DNA of 64,000 bases from a bacterium (lineage in GTDB: Bacteria; Pseudomonadota; Gammaproteobacteria; Pseudomonadales; Moraxellaceae): the NCBI GenBank assembly GCA_029945725.1, contig JAQSDB010000002.1, forward strand, positions 372,001-436,000, written 5' to 3'. Under the pieces are notes generated by a model. The model was not told the DNA's origin. It saw nothing but the letters and a program-made list of their open reading frames with translations, and searched no databases. Both the position numbers and the translations under genes were made by a program. Shown here one piece after another: positions 1-10,474 of this stretch. Within the stretch, counting starts at the first letter, position 1; the number at the start of each line of letters is the position of its first letter.

Positions 1-738
1 CATTTCCGCCATACGCCGCTGGCCGACAACCTGCCGGTCCTGCTCGGCCTGATCGGCGTGTGGAATGCCACCTTTCTCGATATCCGCGCGCACGCCGTGC
101 TGCCGTATGACGGCCGCCTGAAAGTGTTTCCGTCCTACCTGACGCAGCTGGAAATGGAGAGCAACGGAAAATCAGTCAGCCGTGCCGGCGAGACACTGGA
201 TTATTCCACCTGCCCGGTGCTCTGGGGTGATGTCGGTCCGAATGCCCAGCATGCGTTTTACCAGTTGCTGCATCAGGGCACGCAGGCGGTCTCCAGCGAT
301 TTCATCGCGCCGCTCAAGCGTTACGGTGATCATCACAGCAGCACGGATTTGCAGGTGCAGCATCAGCTCGCGCTGGCCAACTGTCTGGCGCAATCGCGCG
401 TGCTCATGCTGGGCGATGCCTGTGTGGAGAACGGTGATTCTGCACCGGAATTCCGGCGTTACCGCGGCAACCAGCCATCGACCACCCTGCTGATTGACGA
501 GCTGACGCCCTACACGCTGGGCGCGCTGGTGGCGCTGTATGAGCACAAGGTTTTTGTGATGTCGGTGATCTGGGACATCAATCCTTTCGATCAGTGGGGG
601 GTCGAGCTTGGCAAGCAGATTGCCGATGCCACCTTCCTGGCCATGAAGTTTTCCGGCAGCGGCGACGCTGCTGCTTTTGACGGATCTACGGCGGCCTTGC
701 TGGCACGCATCAAAAAAGCCGGCAGGAAGCCATCATGA
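1..738 (+). CDS. pgi: Glucose-6-phosphate isomerase, C-terminal part (5' end outside window)
   Basis: Interconverts glucose-6-phosphate and fructose-6-phosphate in the cytoplasm, feeding glycolysis/gluconeogenesis and sugar-nucleotide synthesis. The reading frame is open from base 1, so only about the last 245 residues are present. Visible signatures are [10 protein letters not shown], which carries the catalytic His region, DFIAPL, and the terminal block with [15 protein letters not shown], whose Lys is the usual catalytic lysine. The stop overlaps the next start by four bases (ATGA), so pgi is translationally coupled to the dehydrogenase-like gene and galE. That grouping suggests a role in supplying surface polysaccharide precursors. 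Family assignment is firm. Confidence 0.96.
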   Translation, partial: HFRHTPLADNLPVLLGLIGVWNATFLDIRAHAVLPYDGRLKVFPSYLTQLEMESNGKSVSRAGETLDYSTCPVLWGDVGPNAQHAFYQLLHQGTQAVSSDFIAPLKRYGDHHSSTDLQVQHQLALANCLAQSRVLMLGDACVENGDSAPEFRRYRGNQPSTTLLIDELTPYTLGALVALYEHKVFVMSVIWDINPFDQWGVELGKQIADATFLAMKFSGSGDAAAFDGSTAALLARIKKAGRKPS

Positions 739-2033
739 AAATATGTGTTTACGGCAATACCCATTACGCGTGGGTGGCGGCGGCCAAGCTTGCCGAGAAA
801 GGCAATCAGGTTGTGCTCTGCACCGGCGTGCGCGACGGCCAGGGCGTGCGCGGTACGGGATTCGATGCGGCGCGCGAATGGATGCTGCCCGAGTTGCTCA
901 GCGAGCAGCAGGCATCGGGTCATCTGCTGATTCAGGATAGCTGCTCTGGCGAGGGACAGGTGCATTTGCTGGCAGAGGATTACACGCCGGCCTCGCTGCG
1001 TATGGAGCTGCAACCCGTTCTGGATGCTTTGCAGGGTGATACGTTTGTACTGGTGCTGACGCAGCTGCCGGTGGGCGAGTTGAAGAAAGTCCAGCTCGAA
1101 ATGGATGAACGCCTTGCGGGGAAAAATGCGGCGGGCCACGTTTATCTGGCAGCACTGCCGCTGTTTATCCGGGAAGGTTCCGCACTGGCCGATTTCGAGC
1201 ATCCGCAGCTTTTCCTGCTGGGCTCGGAAGAAAAGCCGGTGATTGATTGCGTCAAGGAATTCATGCGCCCGTTCATGCGCCAGGCCGCCGAAGTGATGGT
1301 GGTGCCGGTGGCGGCAGCCGAGCTGATCAAGTTCGGCATCAACGCCATGCTCGCCACGCGCATCAGTTTCATGAATGAAATGGCAGCCTTGTCGGAAAAA
1401 ATCGGTGTCGATATCGAGCTGGTGCGTCAGGGCATGGGCGCTGATCCGCGTGTGGGGCGCGATTATCTGCAGGCCGGCTGCGGTTTTGGCGGCCCGAGCT
1501 TTGCCGGTGACTTGCTGAGTTTTGCCCGCACCATCAAGGAGGAGCTGGATACCGAAGGCCTGATTGATGCCGTGCTGGCCATCAATGAATCCCAGTCTGA
1601 AATCCTCTTCCGCAAGATCTGGCGTTTTTTTCGCGGCGATCTGGCCGGCAAGACGGTGGCCATCTGGGGCGCTGCCTTCAAGCCGGGAACCTCCAGCGTC
1701 AATAATTCGGTCGTGCATCCCTTGTTGCTGGCGCTGTGGGCACAGGGCTGCCGGACGCGGGTTTATGATCCGCTGGCCATGGACGCGCTGCAGAAAATGT
1801 ATCCCGCCGAGGTGCTGCTCACCTTCGCGGCATCGGCGCAGGACGCCGCAAAAGGTGCCGATGCGATTGCCCTGGTGACGGCCTGGGATGAATTCTGGAG
1901 CCCTGATTTTGATGCGCTGGCGGCGAGCATGGTGTCGCCCGTGTTTTTTGACGGTCGCAACCTCTACGAGCCCGAGCAGATGCAGGCGCATGGTTTCCGT
2001 TACTTTGGTATCGGTCGCGGGGAAAGCATCTGA
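735..2033 (+). CDS. UDP-glucose/GDP-mannose dehydrogenase family protein with altered active-site motifs
   Basis: The fold is that of UDP-glucose 6-dehydrogenase (432 residues; N-terminal NAD domain, central helical domain, C-terminal UDP-binding domain), which oxidises UDP-glucose to UDP-glucuronate. The central block [20 protein letters not shown] is well conserved. Three key motifs are not. The N-terminal glycine loop is GNTHYAW rather than GxGYVG. The nucleophile motif, normally GGSCFPKD, reads GGPSFAGD, with Ser255 in place of Cys and Gly258 in place of Lys. The C-terminal block expected to contain an Arg reads [10 protein letters not shown]. The gene overlaps pgi by 4 bp and galE by 1 bp. 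It may be inactive, repurposed or a divergent paralogue, so I withhold the symbol ugd. Confidence 0.85.
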   Translation: MKICVYGNTHYAWVAAAKLAEKGNQVVLCTGVRDGQGVRGTGFDAAREWMLPELLSEQQASGHLLIQDSCSGEGQVHLLAEDYTPASLRMELQPVLDALQGDTFVLVLTQLPVGELKKVQLEMDERLAGKNAAGHVYLAALPLFIREGSALADFEHPQLFLLGSEEKPVIDCVKEFMRPFMRQAAEVMVVPVAAAELIKFGINAMLATRISFMNEMAALSEKIGVDIELVRQGMGADPRVGRDYLQAGCGFGGPSFAGDLLSFARTIKEELDTEGLIDAVLAINESQSEILFRKIWRFFRGDLAGKTVAIWGAAFKPGTSSVNNSVVHPLLLALWAQGCRTRVYDPLAMDALQKMYPAEVLLTFAASAQDAAKGADAIALVTAWDEFWSPDFDALAASMVSPVFFDGRNLYEPEQMQAHGFRYFGIGRGESI

Positions 2034-3049
2034 TGCGTGTGCTCGTCACCGGGGGTGCCGGTTATATCGGCTCGCATACCTGTATCGAGCTGCTGAAGGA
2101 TGGGCATGTTCCGGTGGTGGTGGATAATTTCTGCAACAGCAAACCGGAAGCACTGCGCCGCGTGCGGGAGCTCAGCGGCCAGGATTTTCCCGTGCATGAT
2201 CTGGATGTGCGGGATCGCGAGGGCCTGAGAAAAATATTCCTTCAGGAAAAACCCGAGGCAGTGATTCATTTTGCCGGCCTGAAAGCGGTGGGCGAATCCG
2301 TCGCCCAGCCCTGGCGCTATTACGACAACAATCTGGTCAGCACACTGGTGCTAGTCGAGGTCATGCAGGAGGCCGGTTGCCGGCAGCTGGTATTCAGTTC
2401 ATCGGCCACCGTCTACGGCATGCCCGATCAGGTTCCGCTGCATGAATCGGCACCGCTGCGTGCGATCAATCCCTATGGCCGCAGCAAACTCATGATTGAA
2501 GATATGCTGCGCGATCTGGTGCAGGCCGAGCCTTCGTGGCGCATTGCCCTGCTGCGTTATTTCAATCCGGTGGGGGCGCATGAAAGCGGCCGCATCGGTG
2601 AAGACCCGAACGGGATTCCCAATAACCTGATGCCTTTTATTTCGCAGGTGGCCGTGGGCCGGCTGCCCCGGCTGCGCATTTTCGGCGGTGATTACGACAC
2701 GCCGGACGGCACCGGCGTGCGTGACTACCTTCATGTCGTTGATCTGGCCCTCGGCCATGTCAGGGCACTGGACTGGCTGGCGCAGGCGACACAGGGCGGT
2801 GCCACGGCGATCAATCTGGGCACCGGTCAGGGCCATTCCGTGCTGGAGATGGTGGCGGCGTTTGAGGCAGCGTCCGCGCGCGCCATTCCCTGTGACATCG
2901 TGCCGCGCCGCCCCGGTGATGCGGCCAGCTGTTATGCCGATACGGCGCTGGCGGAAAAACTGCTGGGCTGGAAAGCGCAGCGCGGCATTGCTGACATGTG
3001 CCGCGATGCCTGGCGGTGGCAGTCACAGAATCCGCAAGGCTATGTGTAA
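2033..3049 (+). CDS. galE: UDP-glucose 4-epimerase
   Basis: Interconverts UDP-glucose and UDP-galactose (some family members also use the N-acetylated sugars) in the cytoplasm. The 338 residues match the family length. The N-terminal [10 protein letters not shown] is the NAD-binding glycine motif. SSSATVYG supplies the catalytic Ser and NPYGRSK supplies the YxxxK pair of an extended SDR. The start is fixed by the TGATG overlap with the dehydrogenase-like gene. It is the last gene of the coupled sugar-nucleotide group with pgi. The VanZ-like gene follows after about 80 bp that contain a short direct repeat. Confidence 0.95.
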   Translation: MRVLVTGGAGYIGSHTCIELLKDGHVPVVVDNFCNSKPEALRRVRELSGQDFPVHDLDVRDREGLRKIFLQEKPEAVIHFAGLKAVGESVAQPWRYYDNNLVSTLVLVEVMQEAGCRQLVFSSSATVYGMPDQVPLHESAPLRAINPYGRSKLMIEDMLRDLVQAEPSWRIALLRYFNPVGAHESGRIGEDPNGIPNNLMPFISQVAVGRLPRLRIFGGDYDTPDGTGVRDYLHVVDLALGHVRALDWLAQATQGGATAINLGTGQGHSVLEMVAAFEAASARAIPCDIVPRRPGDAASCYADTALAEKLLGWKAQRGIADMCRDAWRWQSQNPQGYV

Positions 3050-3085
3050 GGGTTTCGGTAAGGATCAGTAAGGGTTTCGGCAAGG
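3047..3085 (+). repeat. Imperfect 17-bp direct repeat overlapping the galE stop
   Basis: Two copies of TAAGGGTTTCGGyAAGG lie at 3047-3063 and 3069-3085, differing at one base and offset by 22 bp. The first copy includes the galE stop codon. It is probably a local duplication; no regulatory role can be deduced. Confidence 0.6.
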
Positions 3086-3132
3086 TTTTCGCCGCCCGGG
3101 CGGCGGGCTCTGATCATGAGGATGTTGTCTTG

Positions 3133-3495
3133 ATGCTGCGTCTGCGATGGATATTCAGGGCGGCTTTTTTTTGCGCTCTTCTGGGCATCTGGGTGCTGGC
3201 GATCATGCCGGCTCCGCCCGCCATTGGCTCGAGCTACGACAAGGCCAATCATGCTTTTGCCTTTCTGGTGCTGGGGGTGCTGGCGCGCATGGCCTGGCCC
3301 CGGGCCGGGGCATCCCGCGTGCCGGGCCTTCTGCTGCTGTTCGGCATTCTCATCGAGGTGGTCCAGTATTTTGTCGGCCGTGATGCCTCGGTATTTGACG
3401 TGATGGCCGATGGCGTTGGTCTGGCGCTGGCGGTTTGCGTCATGCTTTTTGTGCGACCACTGCTGGCGCGTTACCTGCCGGATCAGCATGCCTGA
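3133..3495 (+). CDS. VanZ-like family membrane protein
   Basis: A small integral membrane protein of 120 residues. Helices are predicted near residues 9-27, 40-55, 66-80 and 90-108. The sequence has the VanZ-like pattern: an early helix ending in MPAPP, then KANHAFAFLVLG with the conserved KxxHxxxF-type motif, and a later helix ILIEVVQYFVGRDASVFD. The start at 3133 was chosen because translation from there begins directly with a signal-anchor helix; the longer upstream frame overlaps galE and codes for unrelated sequence. Function is unknown in this family outside glycopeptide resistance clusters, and nothing here suggests resistance. Confidence 0.8.
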   Translation: MLRLRWIFRAAFFCALLGIWVLAIMPAPPAIGSSYDKANHAFAFLVLGVLARMAWPRAGASRVPGLLLLFGILIEVVQYFVGRDASVFDVMADGVGLALAVCVMLFVRPLLARYLPDQHA

Positions 3496-3608
3496 GGGCT
3501 CCCCGGCCCGGGGTGCCCGATCGGCTCCCTGCCTGACATGAATTGTCCTTGCCGGCCGCCGCTGCCAGACTCACTCTTGCGCCTTGAGGAAAACAACAAG
3601 GGAACTTC

Positions 3609-5099
3609 ATGACCGCCACGCATCTTCTCGCCATTGATCAGGGCACCACGAGTACCCGTGCCATTGTTTTTGATGCGGCGGGTCGCCCGCTGGCATCGCA
3701 TCAGCTCGAATTCAAACAGTATTTTCCGGCAGATGGCTGGGTGGAGCATGACGCCCTGGAAATCTGGTGGACGGTGGAAAGTGTTTGTCGTGAAGTCCTG
3801 CGCAAGGCCGACCTGAGGGCCACGGATATTGCCGCCATCGGCATTACCAACCAGCGTGAAACCACGGTGCTGTGGGATCGTGCCACCGGTACACCGCTGC
3901 ATAACGCCATTGTCTGGCAGGACCGGCGTACCGCCGGCTTTTGCGAAAAACTGAAAAAGGAAAATCACGAAGCACTGGTGCAGGAAAAAACCGGCCTGCT
4001 GCTGGATCCGTATTTCTCCGCCACCAAGCTGGCCTGGCTGCTTGATCATGTTGAAGGCGCGCGTGCCCGTGCCGAAAAGGGCGAACTGGCTTTTGGTACC
4101 ATTGATAGCTGGCTGCTGTGGAAACTCACCGGCGGTAAAGCGCATGCCACCGATGCCACCAATGCTTCGCGCACGCTGCTGTTCAATATCAAAACGCAAA
4201 CCTGGGATGATGAGCTGCTGGCGCTTTTTACGATTCCCGCATCGCTGTTGCCGGAAGTAAAAGATTCCAGTGCCGATTTCGGCCGCACCACGGCGGATTT
4301 TATCGGTGCCGCAGTGCCCATTGGCGGCATGGCGGGCGATCAGCAGGCCGCGCTTATCGGTCAGGCCTGCTTCAGTCCCGGCATGGTGAAAAGCACTTAT
4401 GGCACCGGCTGCTTCATGGTGATGAATACGGGCGACACTATTGTGCGTTCGCAAAACCGTTTGCTGAGCACGGTGGCCTACCGCCTGAACGGCAAGGCGA
4501 CCTATGCCATTGAGGGCAGCATTTTTGTCGCCGGTGCGGCCATCCAGTGGTTGCGCGACGGCCTCAAGTTCATTGGCCAGGCGTCCGAAACCGAGGCCAT
4601 TGCCGAGCGTACCGGGGATGCCCGTGGCGTGTATCTGGTGCCGGCGTTTACCGGCCTCGGTGCGCCGTACTGGGATCCGCATGCGCGTGGGGCCATTCTT
4701 GGTCTCACGCGCGATACCGGCATTGGTGAAATCGTCACGGCCGGTTTGCAGGCCGTGTGTTTCCAGACGCGCGACCTGATGGAAGCCATGAGCCGTGATG
4801 GCGCCACCAGCGTCAACACCTTGCGCATTGATGGCGGCATGGTGGTGAACAGCTGGGTGGCACAGCGTCTTTCCGACATTCTCGGTGTGCCGGTGGACCG
4901 GCCTTCCGTAACCGAAACCACCGCGCTCGGCGTGGTCTATCTCGCCGGCCTGCAGGTGGGCCTGTTCAAATCACTGGAAGAAATTTCCGTGCTCTGGCAT
5001 TGCGAACGCGAATTCACCCCGACCATGACCAGGGAGCGCCGCGATGCGCTGTATGACGGCTGGCTGGATGCGGTGCGGCGTGTTGCCACGGCTTCGTGA
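3609..5099 (+). CDS. glpK: Glycerol kinase
   Basis: Phosphorylates glycerol with ATP to sn-glycerol-3-phosphate in the cytoplasm. The 496 residues are normal for the FGGY family. Visible motifs are [10 protein letters not shown] at the N-terminal ATPase fold, QWxDRRT-like [22 protein letters not shown], and [11 protein letters not shown]. An AAGGGA ribosome site sits just upstream of the ATG. No glpF, glpD or glpR is in the window, so the gene stands alone here, followed by a strong terminator shared with the convergent argF. Confidence 0.97.
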   Translation: MTATHLLAIDQGTTSTRAIVFDAAGRPLASHQLEFKQYFPADGWVEHDALEIWWTVESVCREVLRKADLRATDIAAIGITNQRETTVLWDRATGTPLHNAIVWQDRRTAGFCEKLKKENHEALVQEKTGLLLDPYFSATKLAWLLDHVEGARARAEKGELAFGTIDSWLLWKLTGGKAHATDATNASRTLLFNIKTQTWDDELLALFTIPASLLPEVKDSSADFGRTTADFIGAAVPIGGMAGDQQAALIGQACFSPGMVKSTYGTGCFMVMNTGDTIVRSQNRLLSTVAYRLNGKATYAIEGSIFVAGAAIQWLRDGLKFIGQASETEAIAERTGDARGVYLVPAFTGLGAPYWDPHARGAILGLTRDTGIGEIVTAGLQAVCFQTRDLMEAMSRDGATSVNTLRIDGGMVVNSWVAQRLSDILGVPVDRPSVTETTALGVVYLAGLQVGLFKSLEEISVLWHCEREFTPTMTRERRDALYDGWLDAVRRVATAS

Positions 5100-5109
5100 A
5101 TGCCGGCAT

Positions 5110-5153
5110 CAGCCATAAAAAAACGCCGCTATTGCGGCGTTTTTTTATGGCTG
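5110..5153. terminator. Bidirectional terminator between glpK and argF
   Basis: A perfect 20-bp inverted repeat (5110-5129 and 5134-5153) with a 4-nt TATT loop. The GC core GCCGC is flanked by A7 and T7, so it works as an intrinsic terminator for both convergent genes. Confidence 0.93.
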
Positions 5154-5164
5154 ATGAAAAGTGC

Positions 5165-6079
5165 TTATGACTTTGCACCCGTTACCAGAAACTCCAGCAG
5201 CGCCTTCTGTGCATGCAGGCGGTTTTCTGCTTCATCCCAGACCACGGCGCGCGGATCATCGAGCATGTCTTCGGAAATTTCCTCGCCACGGTGCGCGGGC
5301 AGGCAGTGCATGAACAGCGCTTCGGGATCGGCAAGATCCATCAGGCGCGGGTTGATCTGGTACATGGAGAAGCGGCGCTTGCGAATGCTCTGCTCCGATT
5401 CCTGGCCCATGCTGGTCCAGACGTCGGTGGCAATGAGGTGGGCGTCCCTGGCGGCATCGTCGGCAGTTTTCACCAGCTCGACATTGCGGCTGTAGGTTTC
5501 CAGCAGCTCGGGGTCGGGCTCGAAGCCGTAGGGGCAGGCGATCTTGAGCTGGAAGTCGAGCTGGTGCGCGGCATGGATATAGGAATTGCACATGTTGTTG
5601 CCGTCGCCGATCCACGCAAAGGTCTTGCCTTTGAGCGGGCCGCGGTGCTCCACAAACGTCTGCAGGTCGGCCAGCAGCTGGCAGGGGTGATGCGCATCGG
5701 TCAGGGCATTGATCACCGGCACGCGCGAGAATCTGGCAAAGCGCTCGATGATCTCGTGGGCAAAGGTGCGGATCATCACCACATCGACCATGCGCGAAAT
5801 CACGCGCGCCGAATCCTCAATAGGCTCACCACGACCGAGCTGGGTATCGCGCGGCGACAGGAAGATGGCCGAACCACCGAATTGCGCCATGCCGGATTCA
5901 AACGAGACACGGGTGCGGGTCGAGGATTTTTCAAAAATCATCCCCAGCACCTTGTTTTTCAGGGGCTCGTAAATCTCGCCGTCGTAATGCATTTTTTTCA
6001 GCACGAGGGCGCGATCCAGTACGCCCTGCAGCTCCTGCGGCGTGAGATCCAGCAGGGTCAGGAAATGGCGTGTGTTCAT
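5165..6079 (-). CDS. argF: Ornithine carbamoyltransferase (anabolic)
   Basis: Transfers the carbamoyl group from carbamoyl phosphate to ornithine, giving citrulline for arginine synthesis. It has 304 residues, the usual length. The carbamoyl-phosphate loop SSTRTR, the [11 protein letters not shown] motif and the ornithine-binding [11 protein letters not shown] are all present. Its start overlaps the argD stop by four bases, so argD-argF is a coupled arginine operon. The later arginine gene argG lies about 10 kb away in this window. Confidence 0.97.
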   Translation of the reverse strand: MNTRHFLTLLDLTPQELQGVLDRALVLKKMHYDGEIYEPLKNKVLGMIFEKSSTRTRVSFESGMAQFGGSAIFLSPRDTQLGRGEPIEDSARVISRMVDVVMIRTFAHEIIERFARFSRVPVINALTDAHHPCQLLADLQTFVEHRGPLKGKTFAWIGDGNNMCNSYIHAAHQLDFQLKIACPYGFEPDPELLETYSRNVELVKTADDAARDAHLIATDVWTSMGQESEQSIRKRRFSMYQINPRLMDLADPEALFMHCLPAHRGEEISEDMLDDPRAVVWDEAENRLHAQKALLEFLVTGAKS

Positions 6080-7260
6080 GCGGATGCCCCTTCGCTCAGG
6101 AAGGTGCGCACCAGGGCGGAAATTTTTTCCACCAGCAGGTCGGCTTCTTCTTCGTTGATGATCAGCGGCGGCAGCAGGCGGATGCGGTTTTCGGCACTGA
6201 CAATGAGCAATACGCCGTCTTCGCGCGCCCGTGCGATCAGCTCGGTGCAGGGCTTTGGCAGCACGACGCCGATCATGAGGCCGGCGCCTTCCACGGTGAC
6301 GCCGAGATCGCCGAGGTTCTTGCGGAATGCATGGCTGATGCGCTCACCCATGCGCGCGGCGTTGGCAATCGGGCCTTTCTGCAGTTCGGCAATCGTGGTG
6401 AGCGCCACGCGTGAACCCAGCGGTGTGCCACCGTAGGTGGTGCCGTGCATGCCAGGGCCGAAAAGGTCACGCGCCTTCGCGCGCACGAGGCAGGCGCCAA
6501 TCGGGAAACCGTTGCCAAGGCCTTTGGCAGTGGTCACCACATCGGGCAGGCTGTGGCTGTGCTGGTAGGCAAAGTATTTTCCGGTACGGCCGTTGCCGGT
6601 CTGGATTTCGTCCAGCATCAGCAGCCAGTCGTGCCTGTCACAGATGGCACGCAGGTCATCGAGATAACGGAAACCGTTTTTCGGCATGCGCACGCCGCTC
6701 TCGCCCTGGATCGGCTCGACCAGAATGGCGACGATATTCGGGTTTTCGGCAGCGGCTTTTTCAATGGCGGCGATGTCGTCATGCGGCACGCGCACAAAAC
6801 CCTGTACCAGTGGCCCGAAGCCGGCCTGTATTTTCGCGTTGCCGGTGGCCGAGAGGGTGGCCAGCGTGCGGCCATGAAAGGAGTTTTCCATCACGATGAT
6901 GGCGGGCTCGGCGATGTTTTTCCGGTGGCCAAAGAGGCGCGCCAGCTTGATCGCGGCTTCATTGGCTTCGGCACCGGAGTTGCCGAAAAAGCAGAGGTCC
7001 ATGCCGGAGACGGCGCGCAGGGCTTCGCCCAGCTTTTCCTGCAGCGGCACCTGATAAAGGTTGGAGGTGTGCACGAGGGTGCGTGCCTGGTCGGCAATCG
7101 CCTCGGCGATCACGGGGTTGGCGTGGCCGAGGCCGCAGACCGCAATACCGGCGGTGGTATCGAGATAGCGACGACCCTCGGTGTCGTAAAGCCAGACTCC
7201 CTCACCACGAACAAATCCTATGGGCTGCCGGGCATAGGTCGGCATAAGGGCGCTGGTCAT
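6076..7260 (-). CDS. argD: Acetylornithine aminotransferase (class III PLP enzyme)
   Basis: Converts N-acetylglutamate semialdehyde to N2-acetylornithine; family members often also act on succinyldiaminopimelate in lysine synthesis. It has 394 residues. The PLP-phosphate glycine region [11 protein letters not shown], the LDEIQTG block with the cofactor-binding Asp, and [13 protein letters not shown] with the Schiff-base Lys are clear. It is first in the argD-argF operon and divergent from grxD across 280 bp. Confidence 0.96.
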   Translation of the reverse strand: MTSALMPTYARQPIGFVRGEGVWLYDTEGRRYLDTTAGIAVCGLGHANPVIAEAIADQARTLVHTSNLYQVPLQEKLGEALRAVSGMDLCFFGNSGAEANEAAIKLARLFGHRKNIAEPAIIVMENSFHGRTLATLSATGNAKIQAGFGPLVQGFVRVPHDDIAAIEKAAAENPNIVAILVEPIQGESGVRMPKNGFRYLDDLRAICDRHDWLLMLDEIQTGNGRTGKYFAYQHSHSLPDVVTTAKGLGNGFPIGACLVRAKARDLFGPGMHGTTYGGTPLGSRVALTTIAELQKGPIANAARMGERISHAFRKNLGDLGVTVEGAGLMIGVVLPKPCTELIARAREDGVLLIVSAENRIRLLPPLIINEEEADLLVEKISALVRTFLSEGASA

Positions 7261-7540
7261 TTCGGTAACTCACTACGGTATCGGAAAATAAAAAAGGCAG
7301 CCTGGCTGCCAAGGGCCGATGGTAACCGGGATTGCAGCAGGGCGGCAATTTGCCGGGCAGCGCGGGCCGCCGGGCCGGAGGCCTGATGCGGGCACCGGTT
7401 GACGGCGATAGGGGGCGTTCCTGCGCCCTCAGGCTGACTGGAATGAGTGCGTCCTGTCGCCGGGCTAACGTCCCCATCGCCAATACCCGAGTAAATCAGT
7501 AGAATTTGCCCCATCTCCAGCCACAGGTGCAGTCAAACCC

Positions 7541-7861
7541 ATGGATATCGAAGCCCTTATCAAGCAGCAGATTGCTGAAAGCCCCGTGCTCCTTTACATG
7601 AAGGGCACCCCCCAGTTCCCGCAGTGCGGCTTTTCCGCCCGTACCGTCGAGGCGCTCTCGCAGGTGGGTGAGCCCTTTGCCTACGTGAATATCCTGGAAA
7701 ACCCGGACATCCGTGCCACCCTGCCGCGCATTGCCAACTGGCCGACCTTCCCCCAGCTCTGGGTGAAGGGCGAGCTCATTGGTGGCTGTGACATCGTCAT
7801 GGAAATGATGCAGAAGGGTGAACTGGCTCCCCTCATCAAGGAAGCTGTACCTAGGGCATGA
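7541..7861 (+). CDS. grxD: Monothiol glutaredoxin (CGFS type)
   Basis: A monothiol glutaredoxin of 106 residues that binds and transfers [2Fe-2S] clusters with glutathione and BolA partners. The active site PQCGFS, the downstream NWPTFPQLWV block with the cis-Pro, and GGCDIVMEM for glutathione contact are all visible. The length fits the single-domain Grx4 family. A perfect hairpin terminator follows directly, so it is a single-gene unit. A TAGAAT sequence about 40 bp upstream (7499-7504) could be a -10 element, though I am not sure of that. Confidence 0.96.
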   Translation: MDIEALIKQQIAESPVLLYMKGTPQFPQCGFSARTVEALSQVGEPFAYVNILENPDIRATLPRIANWPTFPQLWVKGELIGGCDIVMEMMQKGELAPLIKEAVPRA

Positions 7862-7880
7862 GCCCTGGCGGTGTGCCCTG

Positions 7881-7916
7881 CACTGAAAAGCCCGGACTTG
7901 TCCGGGCTTTTCAGTG
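7881..7916 (+). terminator. Intrinsic terminator of grxD
   Basis: A perfect 16-bp inverted repeat (7881-7896 and 7901-7916) with a CTTG loop, GC core CCCGGA/TCCGGG and a short T run. It lies 20 bp after the grxD stop. Confidence 0.88.
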
Positions 7917-8175
7917 GCGTGCTGGCAGGGCTCAGGCCGGGTGGCGCGGCGCGCGCGACAGCGGCCGAAAACTGTGTGGCCGGCCTTGCAATCAGTGACT
8001 GACAGCGCCATCTTTCACCGGCGCCGCACCGGCTCATGCCAGACCTCACGCCGTCTTCATGACCGCCTTCATGGCAGGGTTGTCCCCGTCGCTGCGGACC
8101 GCGCGCCTGCTTTGCAGGCAATGATTTTTTAACCGAACCGTTTCAACCGATCACTTTCAAGCAAGGAGAAAGCTC
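7917..8175 (+). promoter_or_regulatory. Upstream region of the peroxiredoxin gene with a leader hairpin
   Basis: No gene is supported in the roughly 260 bp between the grxD terminator and the peroxiredoxin. A hairpin GCCTGC-TTT-GCAGGC (8105-8119), followed after five bases by T6, lies about 50 bp before the start codon and looks like an intrinsic terminator or attenuator in the 5' leader. A good ribosome site AAGGAGA is at 8163-8169. I could not identify an OxyR site by eye. Confidence 0.4.
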
Positions 8176-8778
8176 ATGGCCGTACTCGTAGGCAAACCCG
8201 CACCGGACTTTACCGTTCCCGCCGTCCTCGCCAATGGCGAAATTGTTGACAGCTTCAGCCTGTCCAAGGCCATCAAGGGCAAATACGGTCTGGTATTCTT
8301 TTACCCCCTCGATTTCACCTTTGTCTGCCCGTCCGAGCTGATTGCCCTGGATCACCGCATTCCCGACTTCAAGGCGCGCAATGTGGAAGTGGTGGGCGTG
8401 TCCATCGATTCCCATTTCACGCATAACGCCTGGCGCAACACCGCGATCAACGATGGCGGCATCGGCCCGGTGAAATACGTGCTGGCGGCTGACATCACCC
8501 ACAGCATCGCCAAGGATTACGACGTGGAGTCGGCCGGTGGCGTGGCTTTCCGCGGTGCCTTCATTATCGACACGAACGGCATTGTGCGTGCCCAGATCGT
8601 CAACGATCTGCCGCTGGGCCGCAGCATGGATGAAATCCTGCGTCTGTTTGATGCCCTGCAGTTCACTGAAGAGCACGGTGAAGTCTGCCCGGCCAACTGG
8701 AAGAAGGGTGACAAGGGCATGGATGCATCGCCTGCCGGCGTCGCCAGCTACCTGGCAGAAAACGCTGCCAAACTCTGA
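8176..8778 (+). CDS. Typical 2-Cys peroxiredoxin (AhpC/Prx1 type)
   Basis: Reduces hydrogen peroxide and organic peroxides in the cytoplasm. It has 200 residues, standard for the group. The peroxidatic Cys sits in FTFVCPSEL with the upstream Pro/Thr of the family, and the resolving Cys sits in the C-terminal EVCPANWKKG. The C-terminal extension is of the oligomer-forming Prx1 class. It is preceded by a strong AAGGAGA site and followed by its own terminator. The electron donor (AhpF or thioredoxin) is not in the window, so I leave the symbol open. Confidence 0.95.
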   Translation: MAVLVGKPAPDFTVPAVLANGEIVDSFSLSKAIKGKYGLVFFYPLDFTFVCPSELIALDHRIPDFKARNVEVVGVSIDSHFTHNAWRNTAINDGGIGPVKYVLAADITHSIAKDYDVESAGGVAFRGAFIIDTNGIVRAQIVNDLPLGRSMDEILRLFDALQFTEEHGEVCPANWKKGDKGMDASPAGVASYLAENAAKL

Positions 8779-8791
8779 GCGTTTCCTGTGT

Positions 8792-8822
8792 AAAAAAACG
8801 GCGCCTGGTGCGCCGTTTTTTT
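8792..8822 (+). terminator. Intrinsic terminator of the peroxiredoxin gene
   Basis: A7CGGCGC / GCGCCGT7 arms (8792-8804 and 8810-8822) with a 5-nt loop, starting 13 bp after the stop. The A/T flanks allow termination in both directions. Confidence 0.9.
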
Positions 8823-9022
8823 ATGCCGTTCATTTGCGGGCGGCAGTTGCCTTCACGGCGGGCGGAGCTGCTGCCCGTTTCCATGGCGTGGTGCGCGCCG
8901 CCGTTTTTTCGCACCACAATTGTGCCTTGCTACCGTGCCGCGCCGGTAAAACCCTGATGCTGGCGGTGCCGGAGCGGCTGGCATGGAGCTTGCGTTGAAC
9001 CCTTCAGGCACTGAACGCCAGG

Positions 9023-10474
9023 ATGTTTGAGCGCGATCCCATGAGTGCTACTGCACGGTTTTATGACGAAATGTTTGCGGCCCCCGGCCAGATCCGGCCC
9101 GCCTACAAGGCTTTTTCCGACTGGCTGCATCGCCGCCCCGAAGAGGAGCTGGCGCAAAAGCGCGCCGAGGCCGACTGGCTGTTCCGCCGCGTCGGTATCA
9201 CTTTTGCCGTTTATGGTGACAAGGAAGGCAGCGAGCGCCTGATTCCGTTTGATACGGTGCCGCGCATTATTCCGGCGAGCGAGTGGGAAGTGGTTTCGCG
9301 CGGCCTGCGGCAGCGTGCGCTGGCGCTGAACATGTTTTTGCACGACATCTATCACGAGCAGCACATTCTGAATGCCGGTGTGATTCCGGCCAGCCAGGTG
9401 CTGACCAACCAGGAATACCAGCTCGCCATGCAGGGGCTGACCCTGCCCAACAATGTGTATTCGCATATCTCCGGCATTGATCTCGTGCGTGATGATGCCG
9501 GTGAATATTTTGTACTGGAAGACAATCTGCGCACGCCGAGCGGCGTGTCCTACATGCTGGAAAACCGCAAGATGATGATGCGGCTTTATCCCGAGCTGTT
9601 TGCCGCACACGCGGTGGCGCCGGTCGAGCATTATCCGGATCTGTTGCTGGAAACCCTGCGTGATGCCGCTCCCGCCGGTGTGCATGATCCGGTGGTCGTG
9701 GTGCTGACGCCGGGCCGCTACAACTCGGCCTATTTCGAGCACGCTTTTCTGGCCCAGCAAATGGGCGTGGAGCTGGTCGAGGGCCCGGATCTTTTCGTCA
9801 AGGACGGCTTTGTGAACCTGCGCACTACCGCAGGGCCGCAACGTGTGGACGTGATTTATCGCCGGATTGACGATGCCTATCTCGACCCGCTGGCTTTCAA
9901 TGCCGATTCGGTGCTCGGCGTTCCCGGCCTGCTTTCCGTGTACCGGGCTGGCCGCGTGGCCATCACCAATGCGGTCGGTACCGGTGTTGCCGATGACAAA
10001 TCCATTTATCCCTATGTCCCCGACATGATCCGTTTCTATCTCACGGAAGAGCCGATTCTCAACAACGTCCCGACCTGGCAGTTGCGCCGGCCTGACGAGT
10101 GCGCACATGTGCTGGCGCATTTGCCCGAACTCGTGGTGAAGGAAGTGAATGGCTCCGGTGGCTACGGCATGCTGGTGGGGCCGGCGGCGAGCACGGTGGA
10201 AATTGCGGCTTATCGTGAACGCATTCTGGCCAATCCTTCCGGGTTCATTGCGCAGCCCACGCTGGCACTCTCGACCTGCCCGACGTTTGTCGAGGCCGGC
10301 ATTGCGCCACGCCATATCGATTTGCGGCCTTTTGTCCTGTCCGGACGCGAGGTGCGCATGGTGCCCGGTGGTTTGACCCGGGTGGCGCTCAAGGAGGGTT
10401 CCCTGGTGGTCAATTCTTCACAGGGCGGTGGCACCAAGGATACCTGGGTGCTGGAAGACGGAGGGCTGGTCTGA
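9023..10474 (+). CDS. Circularly permuted ATP-grasp protein (Anbu-operon type)
   Basis: A 483-residue member of the circularly permuted ATP-grasp family, formerly DUF404/DUF407. These are thought to form peptide-like bonds on an unknown substrate. The conserved N-terminal YDEMF, the block VVSRGLRQRALALN, YVLEDNLRTPSGVSY, and the glycine-rich ATP loop VKEVNGSGGYGM are visible. The start is uncertain: ATG at 9023 or the in-frame ATG at 9041, neither with a strong ribosome site. The next gene starts on the last base of this stop. Together with the following three genes it makes the known Anbu gene set. Confidence 0.88.
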   Translation: MFERDPMSATARFYDEMFAAPGQIRPAYKAFSDWLHRRPEEELAQKRAEADWLFRRVGITFAVYGDKEGSERLIPFDTVPRIIPASEWEVVSRGLRQRALALNMFLHDIYHEQHILNAGVIPASQVLTNQEYQLAMQGLTLPNNVYSHISGIDLVRDDAGEYFVLEDNLRTPSGVSYMLENRKMMMRLYPELFAAHAVAPVEHYPDLLLETLRDAAPAGVHDPVVVVLTPGRYNSAYFEHAFLAQQMGVELVEGPDLFVKDGFVNLRTTAGPQRVDVIYRRIDDAYLDPLAFNADSVLGVPGLLSVYRAGRVAITNAVGTGVADDKSIYPYVPDMIRFYLTEEPILNNVPTWQLRRPDECAHVLAHLPELVVKEVNGSGGYGMLVGPAASTVEIAAYRERILANPSGFIAQPTLALSTCPTFVEAGIAPRHIDLRPFVLSGREVRMVPGGLTRVALKEGSLVVNSSQGGGTKDTWVLEDGGLV

